Below, in pieces: positions 37,499 to 48,475 of a stretch of 64,000 bases of DNA (its first letter is position 1; every line of letters starts with the position of its first letter). The DNA is from Neurospora tetraspora (Eukaryota; Ascomycota; Sordariomycetes; Sordariales; Sordariaceae), in assembly GCF_033439725.1 (NCBI RefSeq), contig NW_026944388.1, forward strand, positions 2,480,001 to 2,544,000, read 5' to 3'. Both the position numbers and the translations under genes were made by a program. The notes beneath the pieces were generated by a model, which was not told the DNA's origin, did not search any database, and worked only from the letters and a program-made list of their open reading frames with translations.

Positions 37499-38341
37499 GA
37501 AGAGCATCGAACTTGGTCTGCCTCTTCAGCTGAGCGAGTAGATTACCTCATACTCATTTCATTGTTTGAGCGGCGCCAAAGTGCCAAATTTTGTATCACT
37601 ACGTTAGTTCCTTACGCCCTAAAGTATCGCGGCCGGACCCCATCCGGAACCATACGGAGATGTGGGTCCGTCCGGTATCCAGGAGCGGCGGACAAGGGGG
37701 CCTTTTCCGGGCCGGGCTAAGCGTGCAGACCGGGGAGCTAACGGAGGCCAATGACGTTGTCATTGTTGCTGAGGCCAATCGGCGAGAACCGAACAGGAAC
37801 AGAAGTGGATCGACACTAACACGATCGGGAATTTTTCCTTTCAGGGTCGATTTGTCATGATGCTCTTCAACGCTGTGCTGGCTAGCCATCTGGACTCGAT
37901 CGTGCTGTGAAGAGTGAACTACTCCTCCACATTCCGGGTCCCCTCTTTAGCGAGCAGCCCGCTATCTGACCCTTAAATCGGGAGACTTGTGCAAGTGAAA
38001 TGCTGTATGACAGACAGTAAAACCAAAACAAAACTGAATGAGGAATTCAAAACCCGGCTAATGAAAGCAACTCAAGCTTAACTAAATATACTCTTGAGTA
38101 CAAATAGAGATGTAATATGGGAGCGTGGTGAGCGGCAGTCTGATAGAGAGGTGAGAGGGTAGGTACTTGGGTACATGCTAGCGTGCCTCTAGGTACTGAG
38201 GGGCCGGGGTCCCAATTGGCATGGACTGGAACCTTTTTAAACTTTTTTTTCTGCGAATGACATCGATGATGGACTCGGTCGCCGCCCCGCAACCGGCCTA
38301 CCATGACTTGATATCCGACCTCTAGCTGGTTATCCTCTAGA

Positions 38342-41300
38342 ATGCTGACCCCCGTCCGCTGCCGGGCGGTACCAAATGCGACTGTTGCGACCGCCGCCCG
38401 AGTCCTCCGCCGTGCCAACCTCTTTTCCCGATACCCTCGACAACTACGACACCTACGATGGGACTCGACCGTCGCCCAAGTGCTCGAGCGCAACGGCCTC
38501 GCCATCCCCTCCACCGCGCGCCATAACGAGATCGGTGTTCAGCAGCTGAGCGAGCACCTCTACAAGCAGCTCTTCCCCCGCGGAAACACCGACCCTCCGG
38601 CCCCCGAACTCATTGAGCTGGCCAAGGATCACCTCGCCCGTCACGACTTGCTGGGAAAAACTACCGACAAGACCCCTCCCATTGCCTTTCAACTACCTGC
38701 CTTGGTAGGCGAGACCCTCGACGAGCACTTCCACAAGCTGGGCGTCGACGCCGCCGAACCCTTCCTCACCCATGCCAAGCACTTCGCAGACGTCGACCTA
38801 CCTCCCAAGCCGAAAAAGTGGGTGCGTAGGAGTGGTTGGACCAAGTACAACCGTGATGGCACGACAGAGAACGATATTCTGCCCCAGGGCAACATGATGT
38901 GCTTCGATGTGGAGGTCATGTATAAGGATAACCCCTATGCTGTCATGGCATGTGCTGGTACTCCGGATGCCTGGTATGCTTGGCTGTCGCCGTGGCTGCT
39001 TGGAGAGACGGAAAACAAGTGCCATTTGATTCCGATGGGAGATCCAGCTGTCGACAGGGTTATCGTGGGACACAACATTGGCTATGACCGTGCCAAGATA
39101 CTGGAGGAATACGACTTGAAGCAGACAAGGAACTTCTTTCTCGACACCATGTCTCTACACGTTGCTGTGAACGGAATGTGCTCCCAACAAAGGCCGACAT
39201 GGATGAAGCACAAGAAGGCCAGAGAACTACGGGAGAAGGCAGAGCATGAAAATGCCAGTGTCGAACTGCAAGAACTCTTGCAAGGCGGTTCGCTTACTGC
39301 TGAGGAGGCTGACCTCTGGGTTGACAAAAGCTCCATCAACTCGCTACGAGACGTGGCCCAGTTCCATCTCAACGTCAAGATCGATAAGGAAATCAGGGAT
39401 GTTTTCGCCGAAACTGATCGGAATGTGATTCTGAACCAGCTGGACCATCTCCTGACTTACTGCGCGGCAGATGTTCAAGTCACACATCAAGTCTACCAGG
39501 TCGTCTTCCCCAACTTCCTCGGGGTCTGTCCTCACCCCGTCAGCTTTGCCGCTTTACGCCACCTCGCTTCTGTCATTCTGCCTGTCAACAAGACTTGGGA
39601 TGCTTATATCGAGACAGCTGAGGCAACTTACCTTCAAATGTTACACGGCGTCCAGGAGCGCCTTCTCTCTCTGATGGAGAAGACATTGGATTATAAGACT
39701 GACCCCGAGAAATATCTCGCTGACCCTTGGTTGAGCCAGTTAGATTGGTCGGGGCAGGAGATCAAGATGGCCAAACCAAAGAAGAAGGGTGACGTGGAAC
39801 GGCCAGCCCTGAACCAGAAACTACCAGGATACCCCCAATGGTACAAGGATTTGTTCATAAAGATTCCTAAGAAGCTCTCGGGCATGGACGAACCTGGCAA
39901 AGAACAGGAAAGTAGGAAGGCTCGACACGAGTTCATCAATCTCACCGTCCGTACACGGGTAGCCCCGTTGCTCCTCAAACTATCGTGGGAAGGCTATCCC
40001 TTATTCTGGTCCGATCAGTTTGGCTGGACGTTCCAGGTTCCTCGAGAAAAAGCAGAGACCTTCATTCAGCGCCAGATGACACCTATTCATTTTGATGACC
40101 CGGAAGTTGATGACCGACTTAGGATGGATTCCGATCACAAGTACTTCAAACTTCCTCACAAAGATGGCCCGACTGCTAGATGTGTCAACCCGATGGCCAA
40201 GGGCTATCTTGCCTACTTCGAAAAGGGTATCCTCTCTTCCGCGTACCCGTACGCAAAGGAGGCATTGGAGATGAATGCTTCTTGTTCGTACTGGATCAGC
40301 GCTCGAGAAAGAATCAAGAACCAGATGGTTGTCTATGAAGATCAACTTCCTCCTTCTCAGAGGTTTGCCACCAAGGGCGCAGATAATGACGCCCCTGTTG
40401 GAGGATTTGTTCTTCCCCAGCTCATCCCCATGGGTACCATTACTCGTCGTGCGGTCGAGAGGACGTGGTTGACGGCATCCAACGCCAAGAAGAACCGTGT
40501 TGGATCAGAGCTCAAAGCCATGGTTCGCGCACCGCCGGGTTACGCCTTTGTCGGTGCCGACGTTGACTCGGAAGAACTTTGGATTGCGTCGGTGGTTGGA
40601 GATGCCACTTTCAAACTGCATGGTGGCAATGCCATCGGCTTCATGACCCTCGAGGGTACCAAATCCCAGGGCACTGATCTTCACAGTCGAACGGCAGCCA
40701 TTCTGGGCATCACCCGTAATGACGCAAAAGTGTTCAACTACGGCCGTATCTACGGTGCCGGTCTAAAGTTCGCTTCTCAGCTTCTCCGGCAGTTCAACCC
40801 TAGCTTGACCGAGGCGGAAACGACTGCCATCGCGACCAAGCTCTACGATGCTACCAAGGGTGCTAAAACCAACCGCAAGTCTCTCTACAAGCGACCATTC
40901 TGGCGAGGCGGCACCGAGTCCTTCGTGTTTAACATGCTTGAAGAGTTTGCCGAGCAAGAGCGTCCTCGTACCCCTGTTCTCGGTGCGGGCATCACAGAGG
41001 CCCTCATGAGCCGCTGGGTTAGCAAGGGAGGTTTCCTGACCTCGCGTATCAACTGGGCCATCCAATCTAGTGGTGTCGACTACCTTCACTTGCTCATCAT
41101 CGCTATGGACTATCTCACCCGCCGCTTCAACCTCGCCTGTCGTCTGGCCATCACCGTGCACGACGAAATCCGTTACCTCGCCGAGGAACACGACAAATAC
41201 CGAGTAGCCATGGCACTGCAGATTGCCAACCTGTGGACCCGCGTCATGTTCGCGCAGCAAGTCGGTATCCAAGATCTGCCTCAGTCCTGCGCCTTCTTCA

Positions 41301-42826
41301 GCGCTGTGGACATCGACCACGTCCTCCGGAAGGAGGTCGACATGGATTGTATCACGCCTAGTAACCCGATACCCATTGCGCACGGCGAGAGCATCGATAT
41401 CTTCCAAATTTTAGAGAAGGGAGACGAAGCAAAGTTGGATGAGAGCGTTGTCCCAGACTCACAGTATGCGCCTCGGCTGGACAACATCAAGTACACGCCT
41501 CGTGTGCCTGTGATGCAGACACTCCTCCAGAGGGCCGAGGCCGGCGATCACCAAGCTTTCCTTCGGTTCATCCGGGCACAGATTGCCAACTCTGATGAGG
41601 AACTGAAGGAGATTATCGCAGAGACGAGATATAGCGACCCATATGGTGCTGATTATCTGACGCCTAATGGACGAGTACCTGTCAACCAACATAAGCGGCA
41701 CGCCGCTGTACAGGCTCCGACAAAGACTGTTGCGGCTCCTTCAAAACCTTCCATCGCAAGCCGTCTAGATTCTGTCTCGAGGGCGACGAAAACGGCTGCG
41801 GCTCCTTCAAAGGCTTCCACCGCACGCCGTCTTGATTCCGTCTCGGAGGCATTAAGAATAGAGTCTGTCGCAGCTGGTGTTGATGAACACACCATCAGAG
41901 CAGCCAAAGCCCAGGGTAAAGCCATGACGGAGGCTAATGCTGCCAGACTCGCTGCCACCAAGAAGGCCACAGTCCCCAATGTTGCAAGCAAGGAGATGAA
42001 GGTGGCGGCTTCCAAGGCCGCGGGTAAGGAGGCTACTACTTCCTCATCTTTACCTCCATCCTCTAAACCCAAAGCTGCAACCACAACAACTACAACAACC
42101 ACCAAGAAGGCTACGTCTCCTCCACCCTCATCACAGGTCGATGTGAAGAAGACCACATTCGCACCAAAGTCGATCCCTAAGGAGGAAACTAAGGAAACCA
42201 AGTCAACCCCCAAGAAGGAAACCAAAGAGGAACCATACCCTTCCCTCAACGAACCCGAAATCGCCGCCCGCCTCGAAGCCGTCTCCAAGACTTCGCCCGG
42301 GACCAAGGCCTCCGTTGCCGCGAAGCTAGACGCCCTTGCCTCCCTCTCCATGCGGGCCGCTGCGGCTGCTGAGGCTGCCGCCACCACCACCAGCATCACC
42401 AGCACCACCAGCACCACCTCCTCCACCGCCGCCGCCGCCGCCGCCGCAAAGCCGCCAACCGTCACTCCCAAGATTGAGAAACCCACCACGGCAGCAAAAC
42501 CCACCCCTACTCCCCCAACCAAGAGATCCCTTCCTTGGACGAAAACCACACCAACCACAACACCAAAACAAAAAGGCCGTCCACGCACCACCCCCATCCT
42601 CCCCTACACCGCCCCCAAGAAGAACTTACCCAACGGCGCGTTTTCCAAGGAGCAGAAGGAACTGATGTCCGTGTCGGAGGCTGTACGGACTGCTACGGCT
42701 GCGGGGGGTAATGCTACGGCGACGGCTGTTAATGAGAATGAAAAGAAGAAGACAGGGACTTCTTCGGGTTCAAGTTGGACTGCAACAAAAAAAGATCCGT
42801 TTGGTCCCGAGGTTTGGTTTCCTTGA
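38342..42826 (+). CDS. mip-1: Mitochondrial DNA polymerase gamma
   Basis: Family A DNA polymerase that replicates and repairs mitochondrial DNA. It is a single exon of 1494 residues. The first 45 residues are rich in Arg and Ala with almost no acidic residues, a mitochondrial targeting signal. The 3'-5' exonuclease shows motif I (FDVE, residues 188-191), motif II (GHNIGYDRAKI) and motif III (YCAADVQVTHQVY). The polymerase shows motif A (GADVDSEELW, Asp740 and Asp742), motif B (RNDAKVFNYGRIYGAG) and motif C (VHDE, Asp941). Beyond about residue 1070 is a long C-terminal extension, as in yeast Mip1 but longer, that is rich in Ala, Lys, Thr and Pro and carries a short repeated motif of the type ARLDSVS. 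The start codon is the first ATG of the frame and supplies the targeting signal. Confidence 0.96.
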   Translation: MLTPVRCRAVPNATVATAARVLRRANLFSRYPRQLRHLRWDSTVAQVLERNGLAIPSTARHNEIGVQQLSEHLYKQLFPRGNTDPPAPELIELAKDHLARHDLLGKTTDKTPPIAFQLPALVGETLDEHFHKLGVDAAEPFLTHAKHFADVDLPPKPKKWVRRSGWTKYNRDGTTENDILPQGNMMCFDVEVMYKDNPYAVMACAGTPDAWYAWLSPWLLGETENKCHLIPMGDPAVDRVIVGHNIGYDRAKILEEYDLKQTRNFFLDTMSLHVAVNGMCSQQRPTWMKHKKARELREKAEHENASVELQELLQGGSLTAEEADLWVDKSSINSLRDVAQFHLNVKIDKEIRDVFAETDRNVILNQLDHLLTYCAADVQVTHQVYQVVFPNFLGVCPHPVSFAALRHLASVILPVNKTWDAYIETAEATYLQMLHGVQERLLSLMEKTLDYKTDPEKYLADPWLSQLDWSGQEIKMAKPKKKGDVERPALNQKLPGYPQWYKDLFIKIPKKLSGMDEPGKEQESRKARHEFINLTVRTRVAPLLLKLSWEGYPLFWSDQFGWTFQVPREKAETFIQRQMTPIHFDDPEVDDRLRMDSDHKYFKLPHKDGPTARCVNPMAKGYLAYFEKGILSSAYPYAKEALEMNASCSYWISARERIKNQMVVYEDQLPPSQRFATKGADNDAPVGGFVLPQLIPMGTITRRAVERTWLTASNAKKNRVGSELKAMVRAPPGYAFVGADVDSEELWIASVVGDATFKLHGGNAIGFMTLEGTKSQGTDLHSRTAAILGITRNDAKVFNYGRIYGAGLKFASQLLRQFNPSLTEAETTAIATKLYDATKGAKTNRKSLYKRPFWRGGTESFVFNMLEEFAEQERPRTPVLGAGITEALMSRWVSKGGFLTSRINWAIQSSGVDYLHLLIIAMDYLTRRFNLACRLAITVHDEIRYLAEEHDKYRVAMALQIANLWTRVMFAQQVGIQDLPQSCAFFSAVDIDHVLRKEVDMDCITPSNPIPIAHGESIDIFQILEKGDEAKLDESVVPDSQYAPRLDNIKYTPRVPVMQTLLQRAEAGDHQAFLRFIRAQIANSDEELKEIIAETRYSDPYGADYLTPNGRVPVNQHKRHAAVQAPTKTVAAPSKPSIASRLDSVSRATKTAAAPSKASTARRLDSVSEALRIESVAAGVDEHTIRAAKAQGKAMTEANAARLAATKKATVPNVASKEMKVAASKAAGKEATTSSSLPPSSKPKAATTTTTTTTKKATSPPPSSQVDVKKTTFAPKSIPKEETKETKSTPKKETKEEPYPSLNEPEIAARLEAVSKTSPGTKASVAAKLDALASLSMRAAAAAEAAATTTSITSTTSTTSSTAAAAAAAKPPTVTPKIEKPTTAAKPTPTPPTKRSLPWTKTTPTTTPKQKGRPRTTPILPYTAPKKNLPNGAFSKEQKELMSVSEAVRTATAAGGNATATAVNENEKKKTGTSSGSSWTATKKDPFGPEVWFP

Positions 42827-43177
42827 GAAACTGTAGTAGTGTATTCGGGTAGTGGGCTTGAGTAGTGTACTCGGTGTCGGAGGCTATGCGGGCTGCTAAT
42901 TCTACGGCTACGGCTAATGCTGCGAGCGTGGATGCAGGTGCAGCAGGTGCGGGTGCGGTTGGGGTGGGAGTTGATGGGAAGAAGAGAAGACTTGGAAACC
43001 ATTTGGTTATGTTTAAGTGATATATGAGCAGTGGAAGTAAAGTTGGAAGGGGGGTGCGTGGGTGAATGTAAAGTATGTATGTATGATTGTGGAAGAGAGA
43101 GGTGTGTAGGACTGTACTGTGTATGAAGGAACTGTGTCGTGTCGGGGGAGGGAGTTGGCACTCGGCATCTTGGGGCG

Positions 43178-43202
43178 TTTTTTTTTTTTTTTTTTTTTTT
43201 TT
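43178..43202. repeat. Poly-T run of 25
   Basis: An uninterrupted T run downstream of mip-1. Its exact length is likely to be uncertain in any assembly. Confidence 0.85.
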
Positions 43203-43748
43203 GCTTGGATTTGAAATGTCAGGAGTTAGGATGATGCGTATGTATTGCATCTGTATCTGTATCTGTATCATATACCGTTTTGGCATCGGCGTCTAGAATA
43301 GTGTGTACGTGGGCGGAGTTTGGTGTATGTACGAACGAGTATCTTGGATGGTATGTATGATGTGGTAGCTAGGTAGTCACCGAAGTTGTTGTGTAACATC
43401 AATATTTCAAAAGTGTTGATGTTGTTGACTGACCCAAGTTGCACATGACAAGTGAACAAGACTATTTTTTGAGTAAAAATCTTCCTATAACCTAAAACCT
43501 AATTACCTCGACGCGGGTTGGTCCACAGTCTCAAACAGATAGACAGACAGACGACAACAAAAAGGGAATAATACTATACTAAATAATGATGGTATATCTC
43601 CTTTTCCCCTCAACAATCGTTCCCTTTTGTTTCCCTATAAACTCAAAAGAACCAGTTCCTTACTTTTCTGTTTTGCAATTACTGCAATACTACAGACTGC
43701 CGGCCAGCCTTAAACAGACAAACGACAAACTATTGGGTATACTTTCTT

Positions 43749-43821
43749 CCTCTCTGTCTCTGTCTCTCTCTCTCTCTTCTTCTTCTTCTTCTTCTTCTTC
43801 TTCTTCTTCTTCTTCTTCTTC
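43749..43821. repeat. CT then TTC microsatellite
   Basis: A CTCTCTGTCTC-type stretch runs into about fifteen TTC units, close to the 3' end of the minus-strand CH-domain gene. Confidence 0.88.
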
Positions 43822-43921
43822 ATTTCTCAGTCTCACCATTTTTTCTCTCTCTCATCCCCTCCTCTTCTTCTTCAACTCTCTCCACTTTCTTCCATGCTCC
43901 GTCCTCCGCCCTCGCCCAAGT

Positions 43922-46125
43922 CTACTGCGGCAAGTTAGGCAGAGGCCTCGGCCCAACCATCGGCCTCCTTCCCGCTCCAATCCCCTGACTCCCCCGATTC
44001 TGCGAATCACCACCGGTAAACCCAGCCCACTGGCCGACGTCCCACCGTCCACCGATACCTCCGCCGATTCCATTGACTCCCTCATCAGAACGAACAGTCT
44101 TGGCCGTCTCCTGCTGAGCCTCCTCCCACTCGCGCTGACGCTGGCGTTCGAGCTCCATCTCCCGCTCGAGGAGAGACAAAGCCCCAAATCCTCCGCCGGT
44201 CTTTTGGGTGGGCGAGTAGGGAGAGCGAGGCTTGTTGAAGGGGGATTTGATGTTGCCGTGAGGTTGAGGTTGAGGTTTGGTCGGGGTGACGGGTTGGTTC
44301 GGAAGAGGGCGGTTGCTGCCGGTATGGTTGGGGCGGATGGGGAGGGCAGGGGATAGACCGTTGTTCTCCTTGCCGCCAGTTCGCTGAGCAGTAAGCTTCT
44401 GAGGCGGCGAGAGCATGGGGTTCGCTGGGATCGGAAGCGGCCTGGACGGCGAGGTCGGGTCGGGTAGCGGGCGCGGAGAGAGGGTTGCGCGTGGGGAGCG
44501 GGCTCCTCCTGCCGCCGGCTGGACGGGGCTGTCGAGGTATCCGTCTAGGATGTCCTGCACCAAAGGCGACGGAGGTCTGCTAGAAAACCGCCGCTCGTCG
44601 CGCGGCTTCCACGAATCCTGCCTGCTGATGGGCCGAGCAGGGCGGCTGCGCGAGCGCTGCTTCTCGTCCGAGTCGTCGCCGCTGCTGACGCCGAGTCGAC
44701 GGGAGCGTTCCTGGCGCTCGCGCTCGTACTCGGCCTCTCGCCTCCGGGCCTTCTCAAGTTCCCGCTCGAGCTCTCTTATCCGCTCCTTGTCTCGGGACTC
44801 TTCGGCCTGGTACTGGCTGAGTAGCTGACCGCGCAGCCGGGGATCGCTCCTCTCGCGGGTATGGTTCTGGGCCTGGGCCTGGTTCTGGATCTGCTTCTCG
44901 GCGGCGCGCTTCTTCTCCTCCTCCTGTTTCAGCTCGGCTTGCAGTCGTCGCTCGGCTTCGTCTTCCTCCTTGCGTCGCCTCTCCTGGTCGAGCTTCCACT
45001 GACGTTCCTCCTCCTGCCAACGCCGCTTTTCCTCCTCGAGCCGCTTGCGCTCCTCCTCGCGGGCCTTGCGGGTCTCCTCCTCCCACCTGCGTTCCTCTTC
45101 CTGACGAGCGCGCTTCTCGGCGGCCTCCTTCTCAGCCTTCTTCCGTTGTTCCTCCTCCTTGCGCTTGCGTTCCGCCTCGGCCTCGGCCTCCTTTCGCTTT
45201 CGCTCCTTTTCTTGTACGCTAGGCACGGTCGGGGCAGCAGTAGTAATCTGTCGACGACCGCCGAAAGAAACGCCCATGGTGCCTTGACTCGCACCACCCA
45301 TGTATCCATACTGGGCAATGTTCCAGGCCGGGGACGTGGTGCCCTCGTGGTTCTTGCTGCTCCAGCTGCTGACGCTCCCCGAGACAGAGGGAGTGGTGGC
45401 ACTGAGAGTTGGGGACTTGGCACCCCATCTGCTGCTCGCTACCGAGCCTCCCGTCTTCTGCGCAACCAAAGGCGATGCCGTGGGTTGGAGAGACGAGCCG
45501 AAGGATGAGCTGAAGGATGAAACGGTGGCATTGCTGGCGGTCGAGGTGTTGCGGGCAGGAAGACCTGGGCTCTTCAGGGGAGCGCCACCGGTGGCCTGGG
45601 GACTTACAACGGAGTTGTTGTTGTGAGCGTTGACTTTGGGACCGATCACTGTCGGGACTGCCGAGGGGTTTGCGGCGTTGGCCGCTCGGCTAAAGGCACC
45701 GATACATTGAAGTACCTGTGCGGGGTCTTTGCGCTCGTAAAGATCGACAGTCAGGAAAACGTCGTGCTCGAGCAGGTTCAGCGGCGGGGCCTTGCACGAT
45801 CGCAGGAAGATGGAGATGTTTTCCATCTGGACGAAGGGCATGGCCGACTGCTTGAACTTGACGCCGGGTGGTGGCAGCACCTTGTTGACGAGCCTGGATA
45901 GATGGGTGGTTAGTCTGTTTGGTCTGATCAGATTTGGGGGGGGGGGGAATGGACTCACTTGCACAGAGCAACGCCATCCTTGAGGGCATCGAGCAGGTCG
46001 GGCTGGGGCAGCTTCTCGCCGAGGACGGACTCGATCCAGGACTTTGCCTCGCCGGCGGCCTGAGGCGTGTACTTTTCGGCGCGCAGCTTGCGCAGGTCCT
46101 TGTCCAGCGAAGAGACGGAAGCCAT
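43922..46125 (-). CDS. Calponin-homology protein with charged coiled coil (transgelin-like N-terminus)
   Basis: Two exons, 46125-45959 and 45893-43922, give 712 residues. The 65-nt intron lies inside the calponin-homology domain and carries a run of 12 G; splicing restores VALCKLVNKVLPP. The CH domain (about residues 8-130) starts DKDLRKLRAEKY and resembles the single CH domain of calponin/transgelin/Scp1 proteins, which bind and bundle actin. A Ser/Thr-rich linker follows, then a highly charged Glu/Lys/Arg coiled coil (about 285-455), then a proline-rich tail with many PxxP-type stretches (SPRATLSPRPLP, NRPLPNQP) that could bind SH3 domains. Yeast Scp1 is about 200 residues, so this filamentous-fungal form is much longer. 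A cytoplasmic, actin-associated scaffold is likely, by inference. The start MASVSSLDKD has a good context; the longer unspliced frame lacks the first half of the CH domain. Confidence 0.86.
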
Positions 46126-47357
46126 GGTGTATCTTTGCTTGAGGCGCGTGTTCCAGTTGCACCAGAAGACGTCGGGGAAAGGGTCAAGACTATTCACCGG
46201 TGTCCCAAGGGGAGGCGTGAAGTGTTTGGGATAAGGATTCCTGGAATCCAGTTGGGAGATGGGACCTTGGAGTTGTCGGGTCACTTTGGCGGCCGGAATG
46301 GGGACCAGGTTCCAGGGTCATGTCAGGCCCAGGCTTGGAATCAGGGACGGGATCCAAGGTTGGCCAGGGGATGGAAGTAAGAGCAGTGTCTCTAACCGGA
46401 TCTTGGATCACCAACAGGGATGTTCCAGATGAGCTTCCAGAAAGGGCAATCTTGTGGAATTTGGCGGACTCTGGCGCAATTCCCGGCTTATCCCTCGCTC
46501 CTGATGCTATCCTTGGAATTCGAAAGGCTTCGGCAAAGGTGGCTGAGTAAGTAGGTAGTGGTATCTGATGGATCGCCGCGAGAGAAACAAGTCGTCGTCG
46601 AGAAAAAAAAGGATGCAAAGAGGGGCAGAGAAATTGGCGAAAGCTCGTATTAAGTGTTGACGACGACGCCGGCTGGGTTCTCGAGATTGCGTCCAATCTG
46701 ACCAGAGATTGATTGGGATCCTCTCTTTTGAGGGAGATTTGTGTCCAACGTTTCTTTTGCTGGTTCCCTCTGGCAGGTGCGTTGTTCGATAGTCGAAAAG
46801 AGTCGTCCTCGTCAATCACCACGACTCGGACGATTCATAAGCTGTAAATTAGCACCAGCGGGGGGCCCTAATTGCGATACCCACTATCCCACTCTGCCGG
46901 GCGCTGTGATTGTTAGCACCCCGCTTCGCAACAGGGAATGTTAGTGCAGGGCAATTGCACATGGCACCAATCGCCTACGCAATCACACATGAAATAGTGT
47001 GTACACCAGCCACAAATGTGACGCGCTGCTGCCGAGATTTACACGTGGCTTGATGCCATGCGCTTTCCCATGTCTGTGGCTGTTAATCCCGGCCATCGTG
47101 CAGCGGGTGACGGACGGGTCCTTCCGTAGCGCCGTCGCCGTCACTGGACTCATCACTGGCGCCAGTCAGTCACTTCCGGAACCGACGTCACTCACAGAAG
47201 TGGAATTTCCACCACCCATGATCCTGATACCAACGGCTCAACGGTCCGCGAGTTCCCCCAACGACGACCGACCGACTCTTCCTTTCAGTCTCTCACTCTC
47301 ATCTCATCCCGTGCACATCACTCGATAGGGCGCATCTACAGATCTACCGGCAATCTC
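46126..47357. other. Divergent promoter region, CH-domain gene and NDUFAF2 gene
   Basis: 1.23 kb between two start codons. The only sizeable frame (46190-46822, minus) begins with a GTG codon and has a composition like untranslated leader, so I do not call it. Nothing else is recognised. Confidence 0.5.
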
Positions 47358-48475
47358 ATGTCGCTCAACCTCAAGTCCATCTCCCCCCTGAAGCGGGCAT
47401 GGTACAAGTGGAAGGCCATCAAGTTCCCATGGCGTAATAAGCTGCTCGTCGGTAAGAACTGAGAACAAATAAATGATCATCCCGTTCCCCCCCTGGGCCC
47501 TTGCTGTCCCGGTCACGCCGTAAACGCCGTAGATCGATTATATACGCGCTTTGATCCTTGGGGGATCCTCAGGCCAAGAAGTCCTTCATTTACATATCAT
47601 TTACCTTTCCCAACTCTGATATCTCCTTTCCCATCACCATCTCACACTCACTCACACTCACTCACCCAACCCCTTTCTTCATCTTCACTCTCCCCTTTCA
47701 CAATGACTAACCCCAGACAGGCCTTGACCTAGCCGGCAATGCCTACTATCAGTTCCGCCCCACTCGCTCCACCATCCGCTGGCGCCGAATAGTCCAGTAC
47801 CCAGGCGGTCGCAGCACTCACTTCAGTGACGTCGCCGTTCCGCCCTCCTGGCATCAATGGCTTCGATATACGCGGGAGGACCCACCGACGATAGAAGAGC
47901 AGGAGGCCGAGGTGGCACGACAGGAGAGGATCAAAGTGCTGGCGAAGATGGCGGACGAGAGATGGGAGGCCAAGGCGAAGTACATTCCGGATTCGCCAGG
48001 TGAACCATCAACCAGGACCATTGGAAAGCCAGGCGAGGAATATGGGCAGCCGGTTCCGCCTGTGGTGGGAGAGGGTATGAAGAAGAGCAGTCCCTACACG
48101 GAGGGGACAAGTGGAGGGGTTGTGAGCGGTGTTGAGACCAGTGGTGTCAGCAATCAGGCTGGTTTTAGGAGTGAGGAGGCGAAGCAGGCTGCGAAGGAAG
48201 AGCAGGAAAAGATCAGGGCGACGGCTATGGAGACTGCTACTAAGACGGCCACGGCTACGGTTACCGGTGCGAGCTCCGCCACGGCACATGCGACGCCAGC
48301 AGACCAAACGAGCGGAGCGAGGGAACAAACGTGGGATCAGATGATGAAGCAGCAAAAGCAGCAGAAGAAGAAGGGTATCGATCCATGGAAGCAGGCTCAG
48401 GCCAGTAATCCCAGTGGGGAGTGGCAGCCTAAGGCGTGGGATCCGTCTGCGAACTTGAGCAACAAAAAGCGGTGA
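47358..48475 (+). CDS. Mitochondrial complex I assembly factor, NDUFAF2/B17.2L type
   Basis: Two exons, 47358-47451 and 47721-48475, give 282 residues. The intron is long for this genome (269 nt) and ends GACTAACCCCAGACAG. The first 110 residues match the NDUFA12/NDUFAF2 family: KAIKFPWRNKLLVGLDLAGN, then WRRIVQYPGG, and the family signature PSWHQWLRYTREDPPT. NDUFAF2 is a paralogue of the structural subunit NDUFA12 and acts late in assembly of the respiratory NADH dehydrogenase in the inner membrane. The long tail (about 170 residues, low complexity, rich in Ala, Thr, Gln and Lys) is typical of the assembly factor and absent from the subunit, which decides between them. I recall the Neurospora protein being called 13.4L, without being able to confirm it here. 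Confidence 0.85.

Larger units (their letters stand above)
35759..38341. other. Intergenic region with an AT-rich RIP-like island
   Basis: The left part (35759-36420) is normal upstream DNA of the RING gene. From about 36430 to 37250 composition shifts sharply to AT, with many TA steps and no coding frame; it holds the 88-bp tandem repeat. After 37500 composition returns to normal and the stretch to 38341 should include the mip-1 promoter. At 37481-37498 a telomere-like AGGGTTAGGG abuts TATATAA, which may be a promoter facing right. Confidence 0.6.
42827..43921. other. Convergent intergenic region between mip-1 and the CH-domain gene
   Basis: No coding frame. It contains a run of 25 T at 43178-43202 and a CT/TTC microsatellite near 43749-43821, and should hold both 3' ends. 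Confidence 0.6.

Noticed and set aside
41653-42597. 314-codon minus-strand frame within mip-1
   Set aside because: Its Val/Ala/Gly-rich product is the complement of the low-complexity Ala/Thr tail of polymerase gamma.
45894-46162. Unspliced N-terminus of the CH-domain protein
   Set aside because: It reads through an intron in the wrong frame and loses the first half of the CH domain, which the spliced exon starting at 46125 supplies.
46190-46822. 210-codon minus-strand frame upstream of the CH-domain gene
   Set aside because: It begins with a non-ATG codon and overlaps the likely leader and promoter; composition is not protein-like.
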